From: Pseudonocardia sp. CNS-004
GTDB lineage: Bacteria > Actinomycetota > Actinomycetes > Mycobacteriales > Pseudonocardiaceae
Direction of reading: 5' to 3'
Length of the DNA stretch: 64,000 bases
Assembly: GCA_001942185.1 (NCBI GenBank)
Contig: MKJV01000123.1
Location: forward strand, 124,001 to 188,000
In this document: piece by piece, positions 54,416 through 62,702 of the stretch
Layout of the letters: each line of letters begins with the position of its first letter
Numbering within the stretch: position 1 is the stretch's first letter
Notes under the pieces: generated by a model
What the model was told of the DNA's origin: nothing
Database searches by the model: none
What the model saw: the letters and a program-made list of their open reading frames with translations, nothing else
Program-made: the position numbers and the translations under genes

Positions 54416-55308
54416 CGGGCGGGCTCCTTGCGCGCGGCGGTGGCGTGCCGGGAGACCAACCGGCTGAGCAGGAGCATCACGATCGTGACGACCAGCGGGA
54501 AGATGCCGATCGCGTTCGCGCCCGCGAAGTCGAGGACCTGCTCGACGCGCGCCATGATCAGCTGGGCCGATCAGGGTCTGCTGCGGTGAGCCCAGCAGGG
54601 CGGGGGTGACGTAGAAGCCGAGCGCGAGATGAACGTGAGGGTCCCGGCCGCGACCAGCCCCGGCGTGGAGAGAGGGAGGTAGACCTGCCGGAACGCCCGC
54701 GTCCGGCTCGCGCCGAGGCCCTGTGCGGCGTCGAGCAGGCGCCGGTCGATCTGGTCGAGCCGGGCGTAGAGCGGCAGCACGGCGAACGGCAGCAGCACCT
54801 GGGACATCGCGATGAGCACGGCGGGCGTGGTGCCGAGGAGCGGGTGGTCGATGCCCAGCGTCGCCTGCAGGAACCGGTCCACGAGCCCGCCGCGCTGGAA
54901 CAGGATCATCCAGCCGAAGTTCTTCGCGAGCGCGCTCGTCCAGAACGGGATGAGGACGATCGTGAACAGCACCGCGCGGGTGCGCGGCCGGCACACCGTC
55001 ATCGCGTAGGCGAACGGGAACGCCATGAGCAGGTCGAGCACGGCCACGGCGAGCGCCACCCAGAGGGTCCGGATCAGGACCCGCAGCGTGTAGCCGTCGG
55101 TGAACAGGTCCACGTAGTTGCCCAGCCCCACCGTCGGCTCGGTGAGGCTGACGACGACGATGCGCCCCAGCGGGTAGACGAACAGCGCGAGCGCCGCGAT
55201 GACCGCGGGGAGCAGCAGGAGCAGTGTGGCTGTCCGGGATCCGGTTCCCCGCTCGGCCGCACGGGGCCGGGCCGGGCGGCCGACCTCGAGAACGGCGGTC
55301 GTGGTCAT
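54412..55308 (-). CDS. ABC transporter permease, PotB type (two frame breaks)
   Basis: About 297 residues: helices LLLLPAVIAALALFVYPL and LWVALAVAVLDLLMAFPFAYAM, the conserved PFWTSALAKNFGWMI stretch, and the EAA loop AAQGLGASRTRAFRQVYLPLSTPGLVAAG. Breaks near 54630 and 54573 separate FYVTPALLGSPQQTLI and AQLIMARVEQVLDFAGANAI. The last helix LVVTIVMLLLSRLVSRH ends the protein. ATG 55308 opens the seven-gene minus-strand operon, with the 38-bp GTCGCG element about 200 bases upstream. Confidence 0.85.
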
Positions 55309-55507
55309 CGTCGGCTCCGCTTCCGGGGTGGTCGGGATGGGCGGCGAGGTCGCCGACCGAGCACGGCTCGTCGGCGCGGTTCGGGCGGCGGCCGCCCGGT
55401 GTGGGCGCCGCTGTGGTCGGGGGACCGGTCGGTGCACGGCGGTGCGGAACGCGGCGACCGCCAGGTGCTCCACGAGTAGGTCGTCGTCGCTGCCGGGAAT
55501 GAAGGCG

Positions 55508-55545
55508 GTCGCGTATTCCGGGATATCGGTCGCGTGATACGCGAC
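55508..55545. promoter_or_regulatory. 38-bp GTCGCG element, copy A
   Basis: Starts GTCGCGTAT (55508) and ends ATACGCGAC (55537), perfect nine-base arms with a 20-base spacer that itself contains GTCGCGTG, so that GTCGCGT-GAT-ACGCGAC also forms a short palindrome at 55529-55545. It matches copy B at 57631-57668 in 30 of 38 positions. Located about 200 bases upstream of the transporter operon. Confidence 0.65.
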
Positions 55546-55600
55546 GAACCAGGACGTTAGCTCAGTGCATCGACCGGGTCAATGCTCTTCAGGCGCTATT

Positions 55601-55613
55601 TGTCAGACAGTCC
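55601..55613. promoter_or_regulatory. GACTGTC operator, copy B
   Basis: TGTCAGACAGTCC is the exact reverse complement of 46301-46313. It lies 74 bases before the SDR start at 55687. Confidence 0.55.
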
Positions 55614-55686
55614 GACCATGTGGGTACGGTGTCGCGGCGCGCGCCGCGTGCGGCGCACGTCACGGCTGACGGACGAGGAGGACCGG

Positions 55687-56427
55687 ATGAGGGACGAGTA
55701 CGAGCGGGTCGCACTGGTGACCGGCGCGGCAGGCGGGGTGGGAGGTGCGCTGGTCGAGGTGCTCACCGGGCGGGGGTACGCGGTCGTCGCCGCCGACATC
55801 TCGCCGGACGTCGAGAGGTCCGCCGCCGGCACGGTCCTGCCGCTGGTCGCCGACGTCGCCGACAGCGCCTCGGCCGACCGGGCGGTGGCCACTGCGGAGC
55901 GCGAGTTCGGACGGCTCGACCTGCTCGTCAACAACGCTGCGCGGTTCCTCCGCAAGCCGATCGGGCAGGCCACCGACGAGGACTTCGACCAGCTCCTCTC
56001 CACGAACGTGCGCGGCGCGTTCGTCCACTCGCGGGCGGCGGTCGAGCCGCTGGCGCGGACGCGGGGCGCGATCGTGAACGTCACGTCGATCTCGGGGCTG
56101 GTCGGCATGCCGAACCAGTCCGTCTACGCGATGACGAAGGGGGCGCTGGTCCAGCTGACCCGCCAGCTCGCCGTCGAACTGGCGCCCAGGGGGGTGCGGG
56201 TGAACGCGGTCGCCCCGGGCGCGATCGAGACCGACTTCATCGCCGAGGCCCGCGCGGCCGACCCGGACCCCGAGGCCACCGCGGCCGCCGTCCGGAGCCG
56301 GCACCCGCTCGGCCGGATCTCCACACCGCTGGACGTGGCGACCGCGATCGCGTTCCTCGCCTCGCCGGAGGCCGGTGGGATCACCGGCACGATCCTCAGC
56401 GTGGACGGCGGGTACGTGGCCCAGTGA
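55687..56427 (+). CDS. short-chain dehydrogenase/reductase
   Basis: A 246-residue uninterrupted SDR: TGAAGGVGGALVEVLTGRG, ADISPD (Asp favours NAD), LLVNNAARFL, NVTSISGLVG, SVYAMTKGALVQLTRQ, and GGITGTILSVDGGYVAQ at the end. ATG after GAGGAGG. It is divergent from the transporter operon and converges with the PotD-like gene. The NNAAR and SVYAMTKG motifs fit 3-oxoacyl-ACP-reductase-like or sugar/alcohol dehydrogenase members. The GACTGTC site links its control to the SDR at 46449. Confidence 0.88.
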   Translation: MRDEYERVALVTGAAGGVGGALVEVLTGRGYAVVAADISPDVERSAAGTVLPLVADVADSASADRAVATAEREFGRLDLLVNNAARFLRKPIGQATDEDFDQLLSTNVRGAFVHSRAAVEPLARTRGAIVNVTSISGLVGMPNQSVYAMTKGALVQLTRQLAVELAPRGVRVNAVAPGAIETDFIAEARAADPDPEATAAAVRSRHPLGRISTPLDVATAIAFLASPEAGGITGTILSVDGGYVAQ

Positions 56428-56429
56428 GG

Positions 56430-57500
56430 TCAGCCGACCTGCCAGGCGGTCCACTTCTCGGCCACCGCGTTGTAGTTCTGGGCCCAGTACTCGGGGTCCT
56501 GCAGCACCACGACACCGCGGTCGTCGCCGAGGAACGGGTTGAACAGCCTGCCGGACTCGGTGAACTCGACGCTGTTCGGGTCGACGTCGCTGCGCACCGG
56601 CGTCAGGCCGCTCAGCGCGGCGTAGGTCCGGAGCTGGTCGGGCTGCAGCGCGAACTCCAGCGCCTCCTTCGCCGCGGCCGTGTTCGGGGCCCCCTTCGGC
56701 ACGACGAACGCGTCGAAGTCCCAGCTCGTGAAGTCCCACACCGGCGCGAGATCGCTGCCGCTGTCGCGGATGATGCCCAGCCGACCACTCAAGGTGATCG
56801 TCATCGTCGCCTGCTCGTTCACGAGGTTCTGCTGCAGGGCGGTGAACGACGGCGCGAAGATGATGTCGGACTTGATCGTGTCCAGCTTCGCGAGCGCCCG
56901 GTCGACGTCGAGCGGGAACAGCTCCCCGGGTGGCACGCCGTCGGCCACGAGGGCCGCCTCGATGATCCCCTTGGGGGAGCCGGCGAACACGACCCGCTTG
57001 CCGGGGAACCGCGCCGTGTCGAAGAAGTCGCGGATCGACGTCGGCACGTCGCCCTGGTAGGCCGACGCGTCGTAGGCGAAGCCCGCGGCGTACTTCGTGG
57101 CCGGCACCGAGCACTCGGTCGTGGTCCCCTCCGGCACCAGGTCGGCGGGGAAGCGGCTGAGGTCCACCGGCTCGAACAGCGTCCCGCAGTACTGCTTGAC
57201 CAGGTAGGACCCGGTGTGGACCACGTCCCAGACGGTCTGGTCCGCCTCCACCATCGTGAGCAGCTGGCTGATGTAGTTCAGCGACGTGACGTTGTCGAAC
57301 GTCGCGCCGGTCGTGGCGGTGAACGGGGTCTGGAACGCCTGCTTCTCGTACTCGGTGTTGTCACCGCCGGTGCTCTGCCAGGTGATCCTCGTGTCCGGGC
57401 CGGCGGGTGCTGCGGGATCCGCGGCCGGTGCCGACCCGCACGCCGCGGTCGCCAGGACCGTGGCCATCACAGCCGCGGCCAGCATGTGTGTCTTCCTCAT
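56430..57500 (-). CDS. extracellular solute-binding lipoprotein, PotD-like
   Basis: A 356-residue lipoprotein, signal MRKTHMLAAAVMATVLATAAC with lipobox Cys at residue 21. The mature part has the spermidine/putrescine-binding family layout: ITWQSTGGDNTEYEKQAF, WDVVHTGSYLVKQYCGTLFEPVD, FDTARFPGKRVVFAGSPKG and DFTSWDFDAFVVPKGAPNT. It is transcribed alone and separated from the transporter operon by the SDR gene. It shares the 38-bp upstream element with that operon, so it is probably the cognate second receptor of the PotABC-like importer. Confidence 0.88.
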   Translation of the reverse strand: MRKTHMLAAAVMATVLATAACGSAPAADPAAPAGPDTRITWQSTGGDNTEYEKQAFQTPFTATTGATFDNVTSLNYISQLLTMVEADQTVWDVVHTGSYLVKQYCGTLFEPVDLSRFPADLVPEGTTTECSVPATKYAAGFAYDASAYQGDVPTSIRDFFDTARFPGKRVVFAGSPKGIIEAALVADGVPPGELFPLDVDRALAKLDTIKSDIIFAPSFTALQQNLVNEQATMTITLSGRLGIIRDSGSDLAPVWDFTSWDFDAFVVPKGAPNTAAAKEALEFALQPDQLRTYAALSGLTPVRSDVDPNSVEFTESGRLFNPFLGDDRGVVVLQDPEYWAQNYNAVAEKWTAWQVG

Positions 57501-57630
57501 GCACCACTCCTCTTCGTCGAGTCATCGCGGATGGCCGGGGCCGGGCGGAGATCTGAGCGCCCGCGATCGGGCCCGGCCGTCGGGAACGGTCGGGGGCGAA
57601 CGCCGGTGAGCCGGTGGGGCCGATGGGCCT

Positions 57631-57668
57631 GTCGCGCAATACGGGATAAGCGTCGCGAGATGCGCGAC
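57631..57668. promoter_or_regulatory. 38-bp GTCGCG element, copy B
   Basis: GTCGCGCA (57631-57638) and TGCGCGAC (57661-57668) are perfect eight-base arms, 22 bases apart, with an internal GTCGCGAG repeat and the shared core CGGGATA. Equal length and 30 of 38 identities with copy A. It lies 131 bases upstream of the PotD-like gene. Confidence 0.65.
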
Positions 57669-57816
57669 GGAGTGTGCGGGAACGTAGCTCTGCGGCACGT
57701 CCGCGTCAAGGCTCCCGGGGGCGCGCTGGGACGCGGCGAGCCGGCCTGGATCGATACGGGGTGTTCGGTGCGGGGTTCCCCTTGCGCAGCCGAATGTTCG
57801 AATGACAGGCTGTATC

Positions 57817-57842
57817 GCGAACAGAGTGTTCGCAAATCGAAC
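57817..57842. promoter_or_regulatory. overlapping IclR-like palindromes
   Basis: GCGAACAGAGTGTTCGC (57817-57833) has perfect seven-base arms about GAG. GTTCGCAAATCGAAC (57828-57842) has perfect five-base arms about CAAAT, and the two share the middle GTTCGC half. CGAATGTTCGAA (57791-57802) lies just upstream. The GTTCG-N5-CGAAC form resembles IclR-family operators; no such regulator gene is in the window. Confidence 0.5.
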
Positions 57843-58110
57843 AGGTGCCACGCGCGCTGTGGGCGGCCGGGACGTCTACGGCCTGCTCGTCGTGCGCTCG
57901 CGGGTGCGGATCACCGACGACGGTCGGGCTGATGCACAGCGCTACCTGGATGACGGTGCTGCTGGCGTCCTCGTGCAGCACCTGTCGAACGCGTCGTCGG
58001 TCTCGTCCTCAGCTGCCGTCCTCGAATGCCGTTCCCCGGCCGCTCGGCGCCGAGCCCTTGGCCGCCGGCGGTTCCTGACCAGTCGCTTCGAGACGAACGG
58101 AGTAGCAGAG

Positions 58111-59111
58111 ATGACGTCGAGCACCCGGACCACTGTCCCCACCTACGAGGAGCTGACCCGCCGGGTCGACGGTCCGCCCGGGTCGTCCTGGGGTCTGTTC
58201 GGTCCGGGTGACCAGCTCGGCACGCTCAACTTCCTCACCCCGGAGCGGACCGCGGCCGCCGCCGGCTGGTGCGCAGGGGAGCGACGTTCAACCTCGACCA
58301 CCCGCTCAACACGTTCGTGCCCAGCTTGGCCGGCACGCGGCCGCCCACCGAGCACCACATCTTCTCCAACAATCCCCACCACCGCGACGACTGGCTGGAC
58401 TCGTTCTACCTGCAGTCGACCTCGCAGGTGGACGGCCTGCGCCACATCCGCCACCCGCGCCACGGCTTCTACGGCGGGGTGCCGGACGACGCGGTCGACG
58501 TCGGCACCGCGGACCTGGGCATCCAGCTGCTCGCGGAGAAGAGCATCGCCGGGCGCGGTGTCCTGCTCGACGCCGTCCGCTACTACGAGTCCGACGGCCG
58601 CCCGCTGGACTTCGGGACGCTCACCCGGATCACGCCGGCCGACCTGGACGGCATGGCCGAGCTCTGCGGCGTGACCCTGCAGTCCGGCGACATCGTGCTC
58701 CTGAACACCGGGTTCGCCGAGAGCTGGATCGCGAGCACGCCCGAGCAGCGCGCCGCGCGCAGCGGTGGGACCGGCCTGGACCAGTCCGAGGGGATGCTCG
58801 CGTGGCTGTGGGACCACCAGATCGCGCTGATGGCGTCCGACAACGGTGGCCTGGAGTCGTTCCCGGTGAACCCGGACTCCGGCTGGGTCGACCCGGACGA
58901 GCCGCCGCCCCCGCGGGGCCCGTCGCACAACGGCATGCTGCACCGCCCGCTGATCGGGCTGCTCGGCATGATCATCGGTGAGCTGTGGAAGCTCGACGAG
59001 CTCGCCGCGGACTGCGCCGGCGACGGCGTGTACGAGTTCTTCCTCACCGTGAAGCCCCTGAACCTCGTCGGTGGCGTCGGGTCCCCTCCCAACGCCATCG
59101 CGATCAAGTGA
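58111..59111 (+). CDS. cyclase family protein (kynurenine formamidase-like hydrolase; frame broken)
   Basis: About 333 residues. N-terminal MTSSTRTTVPTYEELTRRVDGPPGSSWGLFGPGDQLGTLNFLTPERT is followed by a one-base break near 58270 and the body FNLDHPLNTFVPSLAGTRPP. The metal-site region reads STSQVDGLRHIRH, where many cyclase-family members have HxGTHxD; the Gln-x-Asp-x-x-x-His variant is known in a subgroup. GDIVLLNTGF and SDNGGLESFPVNP-type loops follow. The preceding AGCAGAG is a weak ribosome site. The enzyme probably hydrolyses an amide, lactone or cyclic intermediate. Confidence 0.78.
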
Positions 59112-59141
59112 CCGGGACGGGTCTGCTGGTCCGGTGCCAGG

Positions 59142-60963
59142 TCAGGTTCCCAGCAACCGCTGGACGGTGGGCACGGGATCGCTGGTCGGCATGATCACCA
59201 GCCCGTTGACGAGGGGGCCGACCGCCGCGGCGAGTCCGGCCGCCAGCTCCAGTCCGGCTTCGGGCCCGGTGGTTCCCGCGCGTTCGAGTGCGTTCAGCAC
59301 GTGGTCCGGGATGTGGACGTCGGGTACCTCGTGGGCCAGGTACTCGGCTTCCTCGAACCCGGTCAACGGGCGCACGGCGGCGAGCACCGGGGGCCTGTCG
59401 TCGCCGATCGCGTCGAGCAGCCGTTCGAGATCGGTGACGTCGTACAGCGGCCGGGTGATGAGGAACTGAGCACCGGCGGCGATCTTGTCGCGGGCGCGGG
59501 CAGCGGCGTGGGCCAGGTCGCGGCTGCCGGGGTTGATGCGGGTGCCGATCTCGAACGCGGTCTTGGCGGGCAGCTGGAGGCCGTAGAAGTCGGTGCCTTC
59601 GTTGAGGCCCGCGAGCAGCTCGATCAGCCCGATCGCGTCGACGTCCCACACGCCGTCGACGTGCGGGTAGTCACCGAGCAGGGGTGGGCTGCCGGTCTCG
59701 CACACGATGCGGTGCAGCCCGAGCGCGTGCGCTCCGAGCAGGTCGGCCTGCAGCGCCATGATGGTCCGGTCCCAGGTGGTGACGGTCGCCATGACCTCGA
59801 GCCCGAGCCGCTGGTGCAGGTGCCAGGGCGAGTCGGAAGGCTGATGCGAGCGCGCACGCCGCTGCTGGCCCCGACGCAGACCAGGTCCACCCCGGTGGTG
59901 GCCAGCTGTGCGGCGAGCTCCGCGGAGTCGTCGACGTCGCTGCTGATCTCCGGGGTGAGCTCGACGACGACCAGCGCGCCGCCGGCGAACGACGGGGCCG
60001 GGGTCACCGTCGCGGGTGGGGTCGCGGGCTCTCGGACCGGCGGCGCCGCGAGCCTCGACGTGGCGCGCGTCCGGTGCTCGGTGACCATCTCGACGACGGC
60101 CGCGAGCTGGGTGGGGGTCGTGCCGCAGCACCCGCCGACGACGCCTGCGCCGGCATCGAGCAGCTGGCGGACGTACCGCACGAGGTACTCGGAGTCGATG
60201 TCGTACTCGAAGCGGGCCGGACCGGTGCGCCGGGGGAGCCCGGCGTTCGGCTGGGCGGTGAGCGGGAGATCGGTGTGCGCGCGGAGCTCGCGGACGACCG
60301 CCAGCATCCGCTGGGCCCGATCGTGCAGTTCGTGCCCAGCGCCACGACGGGGGTGCCGGCGAGGGCTTCCACGACCTCTCGTGGGGTGTGCCCGCTGAGT
60401 GTGCGTGCGTCGGGGCCGAAGGTGGCCTGGGCGATGACGGGGAGGGACGCCTCGCCGATGGCGATCTCGACGGCTTCGAGGAGCTCGTCGAGGTAGCCGA
60501 ACGTCTCGAGCTGGATGAGGTCGACACCGGCGTCGGCCAGGACGGTGATCTGTTCCGTCAACGCGTCGATGCGGGCGGGGCGGTCGATCCGCCTCCGCTG
60601 CTGCACGCTCACCGCGGGGGCGACCGAGCCGGCGACGAGGATGAGGCGACCGCCGCTCGTCGCGGCGTCCCGGGCGATGCGCACCGCGCTTCGGTTGATC
60701 TCCTCGATCCGCTCGGCGAGGCCGTACTCCCCGAGCCGCAGGCGGGAGGCACCGAAGGTGTTGGTCTGGATGACGTCCGCCCCGGCGTCGACGTAGCTGT
60801 CGTGCACGGCGCGCACGAGGGTGGGATCGGACAGTGAGATCGCCGGCAGGGACTGGTCGAGCGAGTTGCCCGCGGCGTGCAGCATCGTCCCCATCGCGCC
60901 GTCGAAGACCAGGGTGCGCTCGGCGAGGCGGTCCCGGAACTCGGCCGCGCCCATCGTGGTCAT
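59142..60963 (-). CDS. bifunctional homocysteine S-methyltransferase / methylenetetrahydrofolate reductase-like protein (two frame breaks)
   Basis: About 607 residues. The N-terminal half is a zinc methyltransferase: LVFDGAMGTMLHAAG, DVIQTNTFGASRLRL, LGTNCTIGP and GGCCGTTPTQL supply the three zinc cysteines. The C-terminal half is MTHFR-like: VVVELTPEISSD, LQADLLGAHALGLHRIVCETG and AGAQFLITRPLYDVTDLERLL. Breaks near 60320 and 59845. ATG 60963 overlaps the regulator stop (ATGA). The YitJ-type fusion makes methyl-tetrahydrofolate and transfers methyl to homocysteine. Here it may also handle methyl groups released by the catabolic pathway; that is speculation. Confidence 0.84.
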
Positions 60964-62303
60964 CAGCTGCCCAACCCTTCCAGGATCTCCACTGCCATCT
61001 CGACCATCAGCCGGTCCCGCTGGAGGTCGAGCCGGAGCCCGGTGATCTCCTCCACCCGCCGCAGGCGGTAGGCCACGGTGTTCGGGTGGACGTGCAGCCG
61101 CTTGGCGGCGCGGCTCGGGCTGCCCAGCTCCTTGAAGTACACCGACAGCGTCGCCACGTAGTCGGTGCCCGCCGTCGCGTCCTCCCGGACGAGCCGGCCG
61201 ATCACGTCGTCGGCGAACGCCCGCAGCTCCGTGACGTCGGGGAAGCGCAGGAGGAGGCGGTGGATCCCGAGCTCCGCGAAGAGGATGACGCGACCCGGCC
61301 CCATCCGTTCCCCGGAGGCGACCGCGCGCCGCGCCTCCGAGTACGAGCTCGCGATCTCGGCCGCCGAGCGGTACTGGTTGCCGATCCCGACGGCGGCGAC
61401 GGACAGCCCCCGCCTGTCCAGCTCGGTGAGGCAGTCCGTCGCGACCCGCCGGGCGTGCTCGACCGCGGTCCCGCCGCCGGCCGGCTCCGCCACGACGGCC
61501 ACCACCTCGTCGGTGCGGCTGACCAGGATCGCGTCGCCTGCGAGGCGGGCGAGCACGCCCTCCACCGCCGGCTGCTCGGCCGCGCGGTGCCCCCTGGCGA
61601 GCGCAACGGACACGACCGCGTGGTGCCGGGTCTCGTCGTAGCCGAGGTGCCTCGCCCACCGGGACGCCTCGCCGTCGTCCTGCCCGCGGTGGAGCAGGAG
61701 ACCCTCGACGAGCTCCCGCCTGGCCCGCCCGGCCGCGGCGGTGACGACGACCTCCCGGCCGAGCAGGACGCCGCAGACCATGGCGGCGTGCTCGCAGGCG
61801 AGCAGCATCAGGTCCTCGCCCATGCCGCCGATGCCCCGACCCGCGCCGCCGTCACCCACGGCATCGCTGACGGCGACGAGGTACCCGGCGACCTCGTCAC
61901 CGACCGACACCGGGGCGACGACGATGGAACCGTTCTGCTCGCGCCCGGGTACGCGCAGCGCCCGCCGGTTGCGCGCCGCGGCCGCGAGGACACCCTTGAG
62001 CCCCGCCGTGCCGGCGTGGCTGCGGGTGCGGGCGACGATGCCGTCGGCGTCCGCCGCGCTCGTCGCCGCGATGGTCTCCAGCCCGCGGTCGAGCACGGCG
62101 ACCGACGAGATCGTGTTCGCCGCGAGGAAGCGGAGAACCGGTTCGAGCTCGGTCTGCTGAGCGGCGGCCGCGGAGAGGTGGCTGCACATCGCCACGAGCT
62201 TGCGCAGGCGGACCAGCTCGTCGGCGCCGTCCGTGTTCCGCATTCCGCCTGCGGCGGATCGGGCGGCGGAGAGCCCGCCGGTGGGCGCGTCGGCGGCCGA
62301 CAT
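60963..62303 (-). CDS. PucR family transcriptional regulator
   Basis: A 446-residue regulator. The N-terminal part is a GAF-like sensor (LRKLVAMCSHLSAAAAQQTELEPVLRFLAANT, VAVLDRGLETIAATS). The middle is a GGDEF-like CdaR domain (VVSVALARGHRAAEQ, SYSEARRAVASGERMG). The C-terminal PucR helix-turn-helix reads YFKELGSPSRAAKRLHVHPNTVAYRLRRVEEITG. ATG start. It is translationally coupled to the methyltransferase/MTHFR gene and probably activates it and neighbouring catabolic genes. Its own operator was not recognised. Confidence 0.9.
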   Translation of the reverse strand: MSAADAPTGGLSAARSAAGGMRNTDGADELVRLRKLVAMCSHLSAAAAQQTELEPVLRFLAANTISSVAVLDRGLETIAATSAADADGIVARTRSHAGTAGLKGVLAAAARNRRALRVPGREQNGSIVVAPVSVGDEVAGYLVAVSDAVGDGGAGRGIGGMGEDLMLLACEHAAMVCGVLLGREVVVTAAAGRARRELVEGLLLHRGQDDGEASRWARHLGYDETRHHAVVSVALARGHRAAEQPAVEGVLARLAGDAILVSRTDEVVAVVAEPAGGGTAVEHARRVATDCLTELDRRGLSVAAVGIGNQYRSAAEIASSYSEARRAVASGERMGPGRVILFAELGIHRLLLRFPDVTELRAFADDVIGRLVREDATAGTDYVATLSVYFKELGSPSRAAKRLHVHPNTVAYRLRRVEEITGLRLDLQRDRLMVEMAVEILEGLGS

Positions 62304-62702
62304 GTGCGGACCCTACGGCCGGTTCCCGGCGGGAGGCAACGTGCGCCGAGATGTTCCAGCAGGTCTTGTGCGATGCCACAATGAGAACCCACGTCCCGTT
62401 GACAGCAGGACACAACCCCCGCTGCACCGACGAGGCTGCGCTGCACAGCGGCGTCCTCGCGCGCGCGGGCCCGCGAGGGCGCCGTTGTGGTGGACGACAG
62501 TCGATCGCCCGTCAGTTTTGAGGAGCAGCCCGAAGACCGGGCACCGTCGGCGTGCCAGTCTGAATGGGAACCGAAGCCGGAACATTGCCGAATTCAGCGG
62601 CGATCGGGATCAGACGTTGACCCGGATCCGGCGCGGGAATCGCGGCGACGAAATTGTCGGTCGTTCCCGCTGCTTCCCGAGGAATGTGAAGGGCGATCGC
62701 AG
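62304..62702. other. intergenic region, nothing assignable
   Basis: About 400 bases between the divergent PucR and methyltransferase-like genes. No palindrome matching the elements described elsewhere, no RNA gene and no supported reading frame was seen. Confidence 0.5.

Larger units (their letters stand above)
55309..55686. other. divergent intergenic region between transporter operon and SDR
   Basis: About 380 bases. It holds the 38-bp GTCGCG element (55508-55545) on the transporter side and the GACTGTC element (55601-55613) on the SDR side. No credible coding frame. Confidence 0.6.
57501..58110. other. long intergenic region with GTCGCG element and IclR-like palindromes
   Basis: About 610 bases between the divergent PotD-like and cyclase genes. 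It contains the GTCGCG element copy B (57631-57668) and overlapping palindromes at 57817-57842. Open frames cross it, but none has both a ribosome site and a recognisable product. The stretch 57850-58100 shows nothing assignable. Confidence 0.55.
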
